Shown here piece after piece: positions 52,469-61,053 of a DNA stretch of 64,000 nt. The first letter of the stretch is position 1. Each line of letters begins with the position of its first letter. The notes under the pieces are model-generated. The model had not been told where the DNA came from and ran no database searches. It saw only the letters and a list, made by a program, of their open reading frames with translations. Origin of the DNA: Ktedonosporobacter rubrisoli (GTDB taxonomy: Bacteria; Chloroflexota; Ktedonobacteria; Ktedonobacterales; Ktedonobacteraceae); assembly GCF_004208415.1 (NCBI RefSeq), contig NZ_CP035758.1, positions 310,001-374,000 of the forward strand, read 5' to 3'. Both the position numbers and the translations under genes were made by a program.

Positions 52469-53113
52469 TTACGCGCTCCAGACCATAAGTTGTTGATGTA
52501 GCCTTGTACCATCTGGACCCCTCATACCAGCAATCGGGGGTGAGTCGCCATACTTTTTAAAGCCCATTTTTTCAAAGAATGTGACAGCACGTGTGTTCTC
52601 AACTATAGTGCCTAAATGACAACCTGGCGACCCGGACTCCCTTAAGTGCTCGAACCAGCGCTGCATTAAGGCGCGGCCCAGCCCTGTACCGCGCGCATCT
52701 GGCAGCAAATTAATGTGCAAATGAGCTGGCCAGCGCTCATCCAACAATTCTCCTGTTGCTCCCTGCTTCTCGCGCAGGCTATCTAGCAAGGCTCGATACA
52801 AAAAGCCGGCGGTTCCAGGCCGAAATAATAAGCCATATTTTGTGATCTGAGCTGTCATAATATTTTCAAGTTTAGGGGCTGAGGACGTATCGAGGCAACC
52901 TGTCAAGTAACCAACAACTCTGTTATCGATAGTTGCCACATAGAGCGAAGCTGGCTCGTGGTCGATATAATAGGAGGTCCAGATTTCGACAAACGACGGC
53001 TTATGACGCCAGTAGCATGCAGCCGAATTGCCCATATAGCCAGTGAGGTAGCATATATCTTGAATCGCTTCCCTGTCTCCTTCTCTGTACTTCCTTATAC
53101 CTGCATCAGCCAT
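52469..53113 (-). CDS. GNAT-family N-acetyltransferase
   Basis: A 214-residue GNAT protein: IRKYREGDREAIQDICYLTG at the N-terminus, LYVATIDNRVVGYLTG, then the acetyl-CoA motif A LLPDARGTGLGRALMQRWF and motif B GCHLGTIVENTRAVTFFEKM with GFKKYGDSPP. Substrate unknown. ATG 53113 with AAGGG upstream preferred to a GTG at 53161. Monocistronic. Confidence 0.9.
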   Translation of the reverse strand: MADAGIRKYREGDREAIQDICYLTGYMGNSAACYWRHKPSFVEIWTSYYIDHEPASLYVATIDNRVVGYLTGCLDTSSAPKLENIMTAQITKYGLLFRPGTAGFLYRALLDSLREKQGATGELLDERWPAHLHINLLPDARGTGLGRALMQRWFEHLRESGSPGCHLGTIVENTRAVTFFEKMGFKKYGDSPPIAGMRGPDGTRLHQQLMVWSA

Positions 53114-53295
53114 GAATAAATTCCCTTCTGCCTGGATGAGCTTTCTATCCTCTATTCGCACAACTCATTGAGTACCCACAAGGCTGGCAATCTTGCAAGG
53201 CCCGCTCGCCTGGTAAGCTATTTTAGCATAGTTTGCGGTATCAATTCCACAGCAAGTAAGCAGAACATTTGGACTTAAGCTGATACATGCCAAAT

Positions 53296-53325
53296 GGTTG
53301 GCCAGCCTTTCTGACTGGCCAGACC
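53296..53325. terminator. Hairpin downstream of the DJ-1 gene
   Basis: GGTTGGCCAG and CTGGCCAGACC flank a short loop; the stem core TGGCCAG/CTGGCCA is perfect. It lies about 30 bases after the minus-strand stop at 53353 with no strong T-tract. Confidence 0.4.
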
Positions 53326-53352
53326 CTATAGGCTTGATAAGAGTGAAGCGGG

Positions 53353-53997
53353 CTACATGCCTGCCTGTCTGGCGGCTGCAAAGAACTCGGCTTTGCTAGC
53401 GGCATCACCAATCTTGTAGACCTTATACCAGGCTTCCAGCACCTCGGGCTTGTAGGCTTCAAGCTTTTTGAGAATGTGATAGGCAAACTCAAGAGGGGCA
53501 ATGGCGGCAGCAGTGATAAGATCGCCATCTGTGTAAGCTGGTTGATCTTGATACAGCTCCTCTCCCTTATATTTCGCGACTTGCTGCAGCTCCGCTAATG
53601 AATTGCCTGTATGTTTTTTATAGTTCAGGAGACCCACACTTGCTAAGCCAGGCACGGCGCCGCAGATCGCTGCCACAGGCAAGCCAGCGGCCAGAAAGGC
53701 GCTAGCTTTCGCCAAAACAGGGGCACGCGCCTCTTCCAGCCAGATATCGGCTCCGGGCAGAATCAGCATCGCACTTTCTGTTGGCTCAAGCTCATCAACT
53801 GTCATCTCGGGAATAATGGTTAATCCGGCCGCTGTAGTGATTGGCGCTCTACTTTCACCGACGATCTTCACACGATAACGACCAGGCTGAGCTTGAAAGA
53901 TTTGATAAGTCTCTTTGTTAAGAAATGAAATGGCAAAGACAGCTTCCCAATCCGAGAGGGTATCTAACACAAAGTAATGAACTATCTGCTGTGCCAT
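53353..53997 (-). CDS. DJ-1/PfpI family protein
   Basis: A 214-residue type 1 glutamine amidotransferase-like protein: VHYFVLDTLSDWEAVFAISF, GLTIIPEMTVDELEPTESAM, LILPGADIWLEE and the nucleophile elbow LPVAAICGAVPGLASVGLL with Cys near residue 112. Members act as chaperones, glyoxalases or hydratases or as ligand domains; which applies is unknown. Preceded on the minus strand by a luciferase-like remnant. Confidence 0.87.
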   Translation of the reverse strand: MAQQIVHYFVLDTLSDWEAVFAISFLNKETYQIFQAQPGRYRVKIVGESRAPITTAAGLTIIPEMTVDELEPTESAMLILPGADIWLEEARAPVLAKASAFLAAGLPVAAICGAVPGLASVGLLNYKKHTGNSLAELQQVAKYKGEELYQDQPAYTDGDLITAAAIAPLEFAYHILKKLEAYKPEVLEAWYKVYKIGDAASKAEFFAAARQAGM

Positions 53998-54095
53998 GGT
54001 TTTTGCCCCATCTTTCTATTGCTTTCATCACTGATTTTCTTCACAGAGATAGCATACCTCATATACAGGCCAGGTTTGTTCCTAAAAAACGTGAG

Positions 54096-54215
54096 AAAAG
54101 AGAGGCTAAAGCGCCCATGATAGTCAGGCCTCATCTGTGCCCAGAAGGCATGCATCGCAGCTAGATACTCGTCGGTATGTACGCCTCGTTCTGCGAAGAG
54201 AGAAGGCCTGACCAT
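54096..54215 (-). pseudogene. Fragment of an LLM-class (luciferase-like) monooxygenase
   Basis: About 40 codons translate as FAERGVHTDEYLAAMHAFWA then QMRPDYHGRF, the conserved segment in the middle of F420/FMN-dependent luciferase-like monooxygenases (pattern F.eRg.rtdEyi.am.alW....p.f.GrF). Nothing before or after it continues the family, which is normally 280-340 residues. It sits in the 231-base gap between the quinone oxidoreductase and DJ-1 genes, so it is a deletion remnant. The frame runs on to 53982 with unrelated sequence. Confidence 0.6.
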
Positions 54216-54227
54216 ATCGGAGGCAGT

Positions 54228-55208
54228 CTAATGTCCTTGCGCGTAGCTGGTTGCTAACACAACTTTATCACGAATCTGGTTTGTGACGACTCGTTGCAGA
54301 ATCTCGCCTCCTTCCTCAAAGGGAAAGATCTGTGGAGAATGCGGCCGCAAGCTTCCCTGTTCATACCAGTTCAGGAGCTCGCTAAGGGCCTGATGGGTAG
54401 TAGCAATGTCGCGCGTAATGTAGGCGGCCAGGTCTTCGCCGACGATTGAGGCATTTTTGGTGAGGATCTGGGCCAGATTAACTTGAGGAATTTGTCCACT
54501 CGCAAAACCGACTGTCAGCAAACGACCTTCCCAGGCCAGGGCGGACCAGGCAGCCTCAAAAAGCTCACCTCCTACCAGGTCAAGGATTACATTGACTCCT
54601 TGCCCTTTGGTAAGTTCCAGAAGCCGCTGCGCGACTGCTTCCTGTCGATAATTGATGCTGACGTCGGCTTGTCCTTCTAACAGTTCTGGATGTCCAGTTA
54701 CAGCTATGACTGTAGCCCCGAGCTTCCTACCGACCTCAAGCGCTGCTCTGCCCACGCTGCCGGTGGCGCCATGAACGGCAAGAGTCTCACCCATTTGAAG
54801 ATGCCCACGCCTCTTGAGAGAGAGATAGGCAGTTAGATAGGCCACGGGAAAAGCTGCCGCTGTCAACATGCTCATGCTTTGTGGTAGATGAGCCACGTTT
54901 ATTGCAGGTAGCACGATTTCTTCAGCATAGGCTCCATAGCAGGTAACGGCCAGCACCCGATCACCTACCTGGAATGTTTTGACCTCTGCGCCACACTCGA
55001 CCACAACTCCACTTAGCTCAAAGCCAGGACTGAAGGGGAACGGCGCAGGTAATTGAAACTGTCCGCTCACCTGCAGGGCATCAGCTCCATTTACCCCAAT
55101 ACCGTGGACGGCAATGCGCACCTCTTGTGGCCCCAGTTTCGCGGATGAAAGCTCTTCCAGGGCGAGTTGGGATGGCTCTCCATAGGCTTTGCATAACAGT
55201 GCTCTCAT
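54228..55208 (-). CDS. NADPH:quinone oxidoreductase / zinc-independent MDR reductase
   Basis: A 326-residue medium-chain dehydrogenase/reductase of the quinone oxidoreductase branch: MRALLCKAYGEPSQLALEEL, VHGIGVNGADALQVSGQF, GFELSGVVVECGAEVKTFQV, the cofactor motif VHGATGSVGRAALEVGRKLG near 140 and NVILDLVGGELFEAAW. No structural or catalytic zinc ligands of alcohol dehydrogenases are seen. It would reduce quinones or enones with NADPH. AAGGAAAAG precedes the ATG. Confidence 0.9.
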   Translation of the reverse strand: MRALLCKAYGEPSQLALEELSSAKLGPQEVRIAVHGIGVNGADALQVSGQFQLPAPFPFSPGFELSGVVVECGAEVKTFQVGDRVLAVTCYGAYAEEIVLPAINVAHLPQSMSMLTAAAFPVAYLTAYLSLKRRGHLQMGETLAVHGATGSVGRAALEVGRKLGATVIAVTGHPELLEGQADVSINYRQEAVAQRLLELTKGQGVNVILDLVGGELFEAAWSALAWEGRLLTVGFASGQIPQVNLAQILTKNASIVGEDLAAYITRDIATTHQALSELLNWYEQGSLRPHSPQIFPFEEGGEILQRVVTNQIRDKVVLATSYAQGH

Positions 55209-55375
55209 AGTACATTCTTTTCCTTTGCTCTATATTGCTCTTTCATAACGGCTTGCTCCATGCGACACCTGTTAAGGGAGCTCGTACAGTAGAGACCTCA
55301 AAAGTGTAAGCTAGAATATCCATTTGTACAAGTACGCACATGAATGTGCTGTAGTATCTTTTTTTATACTAAAGA

Positions 55376-55404
55376 TTGCATTTTTCTTCAAGTTTTTTTA
55401 TACT
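55376..55404 (+). promoter_or_regulatory. Promoter of the glycosyltransferase gene
   Basis: TTGCAT (55376-55381) and TATACT (55399-55404) spaced by 17 bases. A second TTTTTTTATACT lies at 55359-55370, 34 bases upstream of the first, so a tandem start is possible. Confidence 0.65.
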
Positions 55405-55456
55405 GTAAAGAAAGCCCGGCAGAAATGATGTTTGGCATCTTTCTCAGGAGGAAAAA

Positions 55457-56266
55457 ATGTCTTTAGTATCCGTCATCCTCGTCACGTTCGAGCGTCCAGC
55501 GCGGCTCTGGCAAGCGCTCGAAAGTGTAGGTATGCAGACCTATGATCAGGTAGAAGTTGTCGTAATCAACAATGGTGGAACTTCTGTTGAGGCCCTCATT
55601 GATCGATATCAGCAGCTCTTTCGGCGTCCAATCCAACTAATCACCCTGCGGTATCCTCAGCGTTTACCTGTTGCCCGCAATGTCGGCATTGCCTCAGCTC
55701 AGGGAGAGATCATTGCCTTTTTAGACGATGATGATCGCTATAGGCCCGGGCACCTGGAGCGCTTACACCAGGCTCTTGAACAGAGGCCAGATGCTATCCT
55801 TGTCTACGATGATACGCTAATTCTGATCGAGGATACAGTAGGCAGAGATGAGAAGCCGCATGTGATTGCAACCTGCCGCCTTGGTTTACCTTATGACCAG
55901 AAGCGTTTCGAGCACGATAGCTATATACCTCCCAGTGCGCTTGCGCTTCGACGTAAGGTGCTTGAAGACTGCGGCGGCTTCGATCGACATCTAGACCATG
56001 TAGAAGACTGGGAGCTGCTCTTGCGTATCCGCAAGTATGGGGCATTCCTCTATGTTCCTGGGGAAATAGGCATCGAATACAGCCTACGCCTGTCCGGTGA
56101 TAATAGAGGTAGTTCTTTTGATCAAAGTCGGCTTGCTTGCCTTGATGTGTTAACGAAGCGCTACAATCTCTCTCCACTTGTGCCAAAGACATTTTATGAT
56201 GTAGCGCGGGATCTTGGTTGTGAAGTCATCCCAACGGAGCAAGAAGCAACTATCCAGAGGGAGTAG
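55457..56266 (+). CDS. Family 2 glycosyltransferase
   Basis: A 269-residue GT2 enzyme: SVILVTFERPARLWQALESV, the nucleotide-binding VVVINNGGTS, LPVARNVGIASAQGEIIAFL and the DxD-type metal motif DDDDRYRPGHLE near 95. A later LDHVEDWELLLRIRKYG (ED motif with the presumptive catalytic Asp) is intact. It transfers a sugar from a nucleotide donor to an unknown acceptor. AGGAGG precedes the ATG. Isolated rather than part of a polysaccharide cluster. Confidence 0.9.
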   Translation: MSLVSVILVTFERPARLWQALESVGMQTYDQVEVVVINNGGTSVEALIDRYQQLFRRPIQLITLRYPQRLPVARNVGIASAQGEIIAFLDDDDRYRPGHLERLHQALEQRPDAILVYDDTLILIEDTVGRDEKPHVIATCRLGLPYDQKRFEHDSYIPPSALALRRKVLEDCGGFDRHLDHVEDWELLLRIRKYGAFLYVPGEIGIEYSLRLSGDNRGSSFDQSRLACLDVLTKRYNLSPLVPKTFYDVARDLGCEVIPTEQEATIQRE

Positions 56267-57030
56267 AGGTTGTTCCAGCTGAGGCTATAGACCAATCTCC
56301 GCTTGCCGGAAGGCGGTTCTCCATATCTAAAAGTGTCCTGCTGCAGAGAGCCAGCTTGCCACTTGACGATTTGGAGAAGAGGCACACCGACATCGGAACT
56401 TTGACACCGACCAGCTTTTTTCAGATCTTTAGTAAGTATACACATGCCCAATACTTAGGGAATACAAGAACGTTCTGTAGTATCTTTTTTATGTTAATAG
56501 GAGTTGCTTTGCTCTTTTCTTATCCTGAGCCATTTTGCTACCTGGCTGATCTTGCGCTTGCTGAAGTGGTTTGAAAACTCCAATAACGAGCATATTCCAT
56601 TCAAACAGCATCATAATCTACCTGCATTTTTTACGCTTCTTTTCAATTATTCGCCAAAAAAATTTATATCACTTACTATGTTTATACTTGACTTTTCCAA
56701 CATATTATGGTAATTCGATATCAGATTGTAAGCAAGCTATTATTATATGATAAGATCAAGGAGGTAATTATAGATTAAAATAGGTTATTTTGTGTTTTAC
56801 TCCTTTCACTTTTTGCTCTCGCCAGAGAATATAGCCAGTGTTCTCTTCACATTTCATCTTATTTCAGGTGGGCTATACCCTCTATTTATTATTTAGCCGA
56901 CTCCTGCCTGTAAATATGAGTAGTTACCGTTATTGCCGGCTCTTCAATCTGTCCGGTTTCTTGTTGTGCTCGCTTGGTTGCCCGCCAGATCTTCTAGAGG
57001 ATAATCATTAGAACAAGTGAGGACTAGTTT
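56267..57030. other. AT-rich spacer with no supported gene
   Basis: About 760 bases. It contains a near-copy (56475-56492) of the CTGTAGTATCTTTTTTTAT string found upstream of the glycosyltransferase (55349-55367), and a strong AAGGAGG at 56758-56764 that is not followed by ATG, GTG or TTG at a usable distance. Short frames at 56356-56574 and 56504-56713 have no ribosome site and skewed composition. It may be a decayed gene region. Confidence 0.45.
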
Positions 57031-57659
57031 ATGCAAAAACTTTCTGCTTGGGGTGGACATCTGCTCATTGCTTGCCTGCTATGTCTGCTGCTCCTCTCCT
57101 GCTCTCCCGATCACTCCCCGACAAGAGTCAGCGGTTCCCCAACTCCCGAGGCAACCGCCACTCTTCTTCCATTTGTCATTCCATCGCCGACGCTGGCTCC
57201 CACCTACGGCACCAGCAAGCCGTTAAGCCCAGCTCCACAACAATGCCATCCTCCTCTTACCAGGGTGCAGAACATCCAGGGTTCAGGAGCCCCAAATGCC
57301 ATTGGAAGCTCTCAATTTTTTGCCCTGGGTTTCACGGGACCGGAAGCAACACTACACGCGGGTTTTAAGGAGAGGCATGGCTGGGGCCAGAAGGTCCTCT
57401 GGGTGGTTGGACCCGAACATTCTGGTCCTGTGCTACTACAAGGCACCAATCTGCTAACCCATCAGCCTATCAGCTTTCAAATTGGAGACGCACAGCCCGT
57501 AGTCGTCGGGCAGCTAGAGCAAGGCAAACATGAGCATGTATGGGGCCAGGCTGGCACGAGTTGGGCAGCTATGTCTTTGTGCCCTCCTCTGGCTGCTATG
57601 AGCTCACAGCCCGTTGGCAAGATGGAAGCTGGCAAGCTATCTTTGCTGCTGGCCTATAA
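57031..57659 (+). pseudogene. Predicted lipoprotein, frameshifted near the C-terminus
   Basis: Signal peptide LLIACLLCLLLLSCSPDHS with lipobox LLSC at about 21-24, then a Pro/Thr-rich linker and a beta-rich domain (PNAIGSSQFFALGFTGPEAT, VLWVVGPEHSGPVLLQGTNL). The open frame as it stands continues to 57771, but after GQAGTSW its sequence turns basic and low-complexity (RRSVPRANGRHSNHRRRQHK). Adding one G to GGG at 57563-57565 gives GSYVFVPSSGCYELTARWQD then GSWQAIFAAGL and a stop at 57657-57659, a credible ending for this type of domain. One base appears to be missing. Function unknown. Confidence 0.65.
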
Positions 57660-57810
57660 CTTTTGCCAGCTCTATCTCGCTTTCGCTCACAGGCGGTCTG
57701 TACCAAGGGCTAATGGCAGACACTCAAACCATAGGCGAAGACAGCACAAAGCAGTCAATCGACACGTTTGAGTGTCAAGATGTATTGCCACCATGCATAG
57801 CGTCTCACGG

Positions 57811-58860
57811 CTAAATCAAGGCATCGGCCAGGTTATGGATGCGCGTTTCCTGGGGCCATAGCTGCATAGCTTGCTTCCAGTTTGTCAGGGCCTCTTGCTT
57901 GCGTTTGGCGCTTCCCAGGGCTTTAGCTCCATCGGCTCCCACAAGAAAATACTGCTCAAAGCTCTCTAAATCGCGCATGGCCAGAGCAACAGATGCCCGT
58001 TGATTAGCAATTTCAATAGCATGACGCATCGGTACTATAGTTGTCGGCATCTCATCAATTTTAGTAAGTGCCTTCTCCGCCTCTTTTTGATGTCCCTCTT
58101 CCGGCCTATGAGTAGCCAGGTCAAGCCGAACAAACCCCGTAAATTGAATTAAGCCGAATCTGCCATAATCTGTGGCAAGGAAAGCCGGGGCTGCCTCTTC
58201 ATCGCCAACAAACACGTCTTGGGCTGCTCCAATAGAGCTAAGAGCATCTTGTATTAAGCCACTACGTGCTTGAGAAAGAGCTAACCCAGCAAGTGCTTTG
58301 CTTTGAAGACGGCCTGACACTTGGTAACAGGTCATGTGGTAGACAGCTTCACGGTTATAATATAATGCTTGCTCCAGGTCTCCAACATCTCTACAAGCAG
58401 TTGCTAGATGGGTCAACGCAGCAATTAACAGAGTTATATCCCCTGATGCTCGGGCGGAAATAACAGCTTGTTGACAATAACTTTTTCTCCTCTTTAAGCT
58501 CTCAGGGACAGAGAGATGATGCAGAGCAATGAGACCCATAAGCATATATGCCTGACTTGCAAAATAGCTTGCCTTTTCTTGATACTTTGAGGGTTGCTTC
58601 GCTAAATCGAACAAATATGAGGAGTACTTCGGAAGTTGTTGTGACACATTAACCAAACCGTCACGCGTCATCAGATACCAACAAGCAGAGATACTTGCCG
58701 CACATTGGAGTAAAAATTCTTCAGGAGACGGAAAAGAAACAGCGTGCCCACGAGTAGATGAAGCTAGTAATGCAGCCGGCATAGCTGCCAACATAGTTAG
58801 CATTTCCCGGCGGTTCACCATTCCTTCTAGCTTATCATTCTCCCGATATAGTTCAGCCAT
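57811..58860 (-). CDS. TPR-like helical protein of Ktedonobacterial type
   Basis: A 349-residue protein. An N-terminal NRREMLTMLAAMPAALLASS (about 17-36) resembles the hydrophobic lead seen in a family of Ktedonobacteria proteins normally placed after an XRE helix-turn-helix. The rest is made of TPR-like helices (LLIAALTHLATACRDVGDLE, QALYYNREAVYHM, AIEIANQRASVALAMRDLES). No DNA-binding part is present, so it looks like the isolated sensor half. ATG 58860 follows GGAG by 9 bases; GTG 58893 or ATG 58866 are alternatives. Monocistronic, convergent with the frameshifted lipoprotein. Confidence 0.62.
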   Translation of the reverse strand: MAELYRENDKLEGMVNRREMLTMLAAMPAALLASSTRGHAVSFPSPEEFLLQCAASISACWYLMTRDGLVNVSQQLPKYSSYLFDLAKQPSKYQEKASYFASQAYMLMGLIALHHLSVPESLKRRKSYCQQAVISARASGDITLLIAALTHLATACRDVGDLEQALYYNREAVYHMTCYQVSGRLQSKALAGLALSQARSGLIQDALSSIGAAQDVFVGDEEAAPAFLATDYGRFGLIQFTGFVRLDLATHRPEEGHQKEAEKALTKIDEMPTTIVPMRHAIEIANQRASVALAMRDLESFEQYFLVGADGAKALGSAKRKQEALTNWKQAMQLWPQETRIHNLADALI

Positions 58861-59121
58861 CTGCATAAACTCCTGTTCCAGCAAGCTTTTCACCTAAGTT
58901 CGTTACATTAATTTTATCTTTGGTATCAGGCGCTACCAAGCCTTTTCGCGCCTCTGGCATCACTTGCTCGTCTGTTTGCCTTCGCTTAGATTGTATCACA
59001 TGCATAGGATGCGATATCCCTCGATAGGCTGCAAATTTCTCCTATACGCGCCAATTAGGGGATTAAGCGATTACAATAACGGGTGAACTCAATCTCAGGA
59101 AGTGGTAACACGCCATTAAAA

Positions 59122-59913
59122 TCAGTCAGGGTCGGTCTCCGCCGCCTCTTCGCTTTTTGTTTTTATACAATATTGAAAACTCTGTACAATCCGTGATGGA
59201 TTGGGTTTTGCCATATCCAGAACAAAAGCAGTATCAGAGATATGCCAGAGCGGAGAGAAAAATAGCTTTCTTGCTAACATTTCGCCGCTCTCAGAAAGTA
59301 CACGACCGTAAATTCTCCCGACTACTCTTTCAGGCGCCAGCGAACACCAGAAGTCAAAGTAACTATTCAGAAGCTGTATAAAATGATGCTTTCTCTCTTT
59401 TCGAACAATTACTGAAGCCACGTAAAAGTTGTAGATACCTGGCTGCTCATAAGTTAAAATATCTTTCTGTGGGTCAAGATCAACATCTCGCATTTCTCCA
59501 CGGAGCAGTTTAAGAATAGTTTCTTCTGTCAACGGAACAATATTAAGCGCACCCCAGAGATCCCGCCGATTTGACTGGTTATAAAGCACACGACACATAT
59601 ATGGATTGCGTTCATACCATTTGCGGATAATAGATGGATCGCCTGTTTCATCTCCGTACACCGTGTATTCTAAATCATAGATACTTCCCATATCAGAGCT
59701 CTTGACCCAATCTGTCTCACTCTTCTCCTGCTCTGCAGCTTCACGGCGAAATTTACTGCTCAGGCGGGCAATCTCTTTGGGATCATACATACCATGCTTG
59801 CTAACAGCAGTAGGATAATACTTCTTGATCTTGCCTTCTTTCACGAAACGATAGAAGGTTGCAGAAGGAATCTTGAGAATTTCTATGGCTTCACTGGCAG
59901 TTAGGTATTTCAT
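59122..59913 (-). CDS. Excisionase/MerR-like HTH protein with GNAT-like C-terminal domain
   Basis: A 263-residue protein. Residues 1-50 hold a MerR/excisionase-like winged helix (MKYLTASEAIEILKIPSATF, YRFVKEGKIKKYYP). The C-terminal ~170 residues have a GNAT-like order: LWGALNIVPLTEETILKLLR, YNFYVASVIVRKERKHHFIQ, LLNSYFDFW, RVVGRIYGRVLSESGEMLAR, KLFFSPLW and AFVLDM. The pyrophosphate-binding loop of GNATs is degraded, so enzymatic activity is doubtful. ATG 59913 with GGAG eight bases upstream is chosen; an ATG at 59952 overlaps the -10 box. Divergent from four small genes, whose expression it probably controls. Confidence 0.65.
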   Translation of the reverse strand: MKYLTASEAIEILKIPSATFYRFVKEGKIKKYYPTAVSKHGMYDPKEIARLSSKFRREAAEQEKSETDWVKSSDMGSIYDLEYTVYGDETGDPSIIRKWYERNPYMCRVLYNQSNRRDLWGALNIVPLTEETILKLLRGEMRDVDLDPQKDILTYEQPGIYNFYVASVIVRKERKHHFIQLLNSYFDFWCSLAPERVVGRIYGRVLSESGEMLARKLFFSPLWHISDTAFVLDMAKPNPSRIVQSFQYCIKTKSEEAAETDPD

Positions 59914-59950
59914 AAGCTGATCTCCAAGATCCAAAACTGAAATTTCTCTC

Positions 59951-60035
59951 ATTATAGCATATGTCTATCCCAATTTTCTCAAAAGTCTCTCTTTTCTTCT
60001 TGAAATTCTCAAAAATATCATCTATACTATTTGAT
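59951..60035. promoter_or_regulatory. Divergent promoter region with a direct repeat
   Basis: Minus strand: extended -10 TGCTATAAT (59951-59959). Plus strand: TTGAAA (60000-60005) and TATACT (60023-60028), spaced 17 bases. The repeat TTCTCAAAA occurs at 59976-59984, on the minus-strand -35 position, and at 60006-60014, inside the plus-strand spacer, exactly 30 bases apart. One regulator could thus control both directions. Confidence 0.65.
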
Positions 60036-60064
60036 AGAATTGATAGTTTTAAAGGCGGTATCGG

Positions 60065-60256
60065 ATGAACTCAAACCCAGCGCCCGATGATGCTGAAGTC
60101 CCTATAGTTATTGTGTTAAGCACAGCGCAATCGAAAGCTGTATACGATGCTATATGGCATTATCTGCGCTTTCTTAAGCATTTTCAGCACCCAACGCCCA
60201 TACAACAAGAAATCGCTCTTCAGTTAGAACAAGTTCTCCAACAATTTCCTTCATAG
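60065..60256 (+). CDS. Small protein of unknown function (cassette gene 1)
   Basis: A 63-residue protein, acidic at the N-terminus (NPAPDDAEVPIVIVLSTAQS), with a helix rich in aromatic residues (AVYDAIWHYLRFLKHFQH) and an amphipathic QQEIALQLEQVLQQF. No family recognised. AAAGGCGG precedes the ATG by 7 bases and a good promoter lies 35 bases upstream, so it is expressed as the first gene of a plus-strand run of four. Confidence 0.6.
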   Translation: MNSNPAPDDAEVPIVIVLSTAQSKAVYDAIWHYLRFLKHFQHPTPIQQEIALQLEQVLQQFPS

Positions 60257-60297
60257 TTACACGATCATTGTAGAGTTATAAAGGGGGAGAGATGGTA

Positions 60298-60567
60298 ATG
60301 AGGCAAGATAAGAACGACCACACTAATTACAGCGAAGTGGCCCAGCTACGTCAGCAGATTGAGAGCGAGTATAGAGCGGCCTGCGAAGGCTTGCACGGCC
60401 TGGCCATGCGTGCGCGACACGACTTTATTCAGGCACGCATGCAGCGCGTCGAAGAGTACTATCAAGAGCTCAGCAGCATTGTGGGGCCAGAAGCGGCAAT
60501 CACAACGGTTATCAAGATCAATGATGCCTTTGCTGGTACGCAGAGAAAGCAGGAGCCGCAGCCATGA
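60298..60567 (+). CDS. Small coiled-coil protein of unknown function (cassette gene 2)
   Basis: An 89-residue, mostly helical protein: AQLRQQIESEYRAACEGLHG, LAMRARHDFIQARMQRVEEY, YQELSSIVGPEAA. Heptad-like spacing suggests a coiled coil. ATG 60298 lies 8 bases after GGGGGAG; an ATG at 60292 is too close. Its stop overlaps the start of the next gene (ATGA), so translation is coupled. No family recognised. Confidence 0.62.
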   Translation: MRQDKNDHTNYSEVAQLRQQIESEYRAACEGLHGLAMRARHDFIQARMQRVEEYYQELSSIVGPEAAITTVIKINDAFAGTQRKQEPQP

Positions 60568-60788
60568 AACTGAACTTCTATCAACTCATGCAATGGAGCC
60601 ATAACGTCTCCTTGCTCGCTCTGGCCCGCGAGAGCAATCGGCATCCCTTTATTGTCTGGGACATGCTGCTCAAGCATCCGATACACAGAGGCAACGCCTG
60701 TATCATCCTATGCGCCTTCAACGATCTGGCCGGCACAAGCTATACTCCCGACCAGCTTGAGCTTGTTTATGACGAGGGGCAGCAATGA
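60564..60788 (+). CDS. Small XRE-like helix-turn-helix protein (cassette gene 3)
   Basis: A 74-residue protein whose spacing matches the lambda-repressor HTH fold: SLLALARESNRHPFIVWDML, LKHPIHRGNACIILCAFNDL, AGTSYTPDQLEL (compare L.a.ar.....s..iw.ml.gk.v.r..a..il.al..l.g..ys.ddl.l). Key small residues of the turn are replaced, so DNA binding is uncertain. Starts in the ATGA overlap with gene 2 and ends in the ATGA overlap with gene 4. Confidence 0.6.
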   Translation: MKLNFYQLMQWSHNVSLLALARESNRHPFIVWDMLLKHPIHRGNACIILCAFNDLAGTSYTPDQLELVYDEGQQ

Positions 60789-61015
60789 CCAGATATCGCG
60801 TAAGAGCTGATAAGCGTCTCCTGTATCGCGGCAAGCGGGCTGAAAGAGCATACAAGGTTTTTTTCAAAGCTGCTCGCGAGCCGGCCTATAGCCAGGCTAA
60901 CATTGTGCTCCTGGTCAATGGACAATTACAGGCTAAACTTTTTCCCAGGCCCGTAATCGTCTCCCAGTTGCCGGCTTCCGATCCTTATGGCTCACAAGAT
61001 GCAAACATTCAGTAA
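60785..61015 (+). CDS. Small basic protein of unknown function (cassette gene 4)
   Basis: A 76-residue protein with a strongly basic N-terminal half (TRYRVRADKRLLYRGKRAER, AYKVFFKAAREP) and a hydrophobic NIVLLVNGQLQAKLF. No signal peptide or known domain. It is translationally coupled to gene 3 by an ATGA overlap and closes the four-gene run. Nothing indicates a toxin fold, but basic-N-terminal/hydrophobic-centre proteins of this size occur in toxin-antitoxin and phage operons. Confidence 0.58.
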   Translation: MTRYRVRADKRLLYRGKRAERAYKVFFKAAREPAYSQANIVLLVNGQLQAKLFPRPVIVSQLPASDPYGSQDANIQ

Positions 61016-61053
61016 ATACGAAATAATTCCTTCCTGATGTGAAAGAGATTCTC

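Noticed and set aside
56758..56900. A 38-codon membrane peptide after the strong AAGGAGG at 56758-56764
   Set aside because: Only an ATT is available as start at the right distance; not enough to call a gene.
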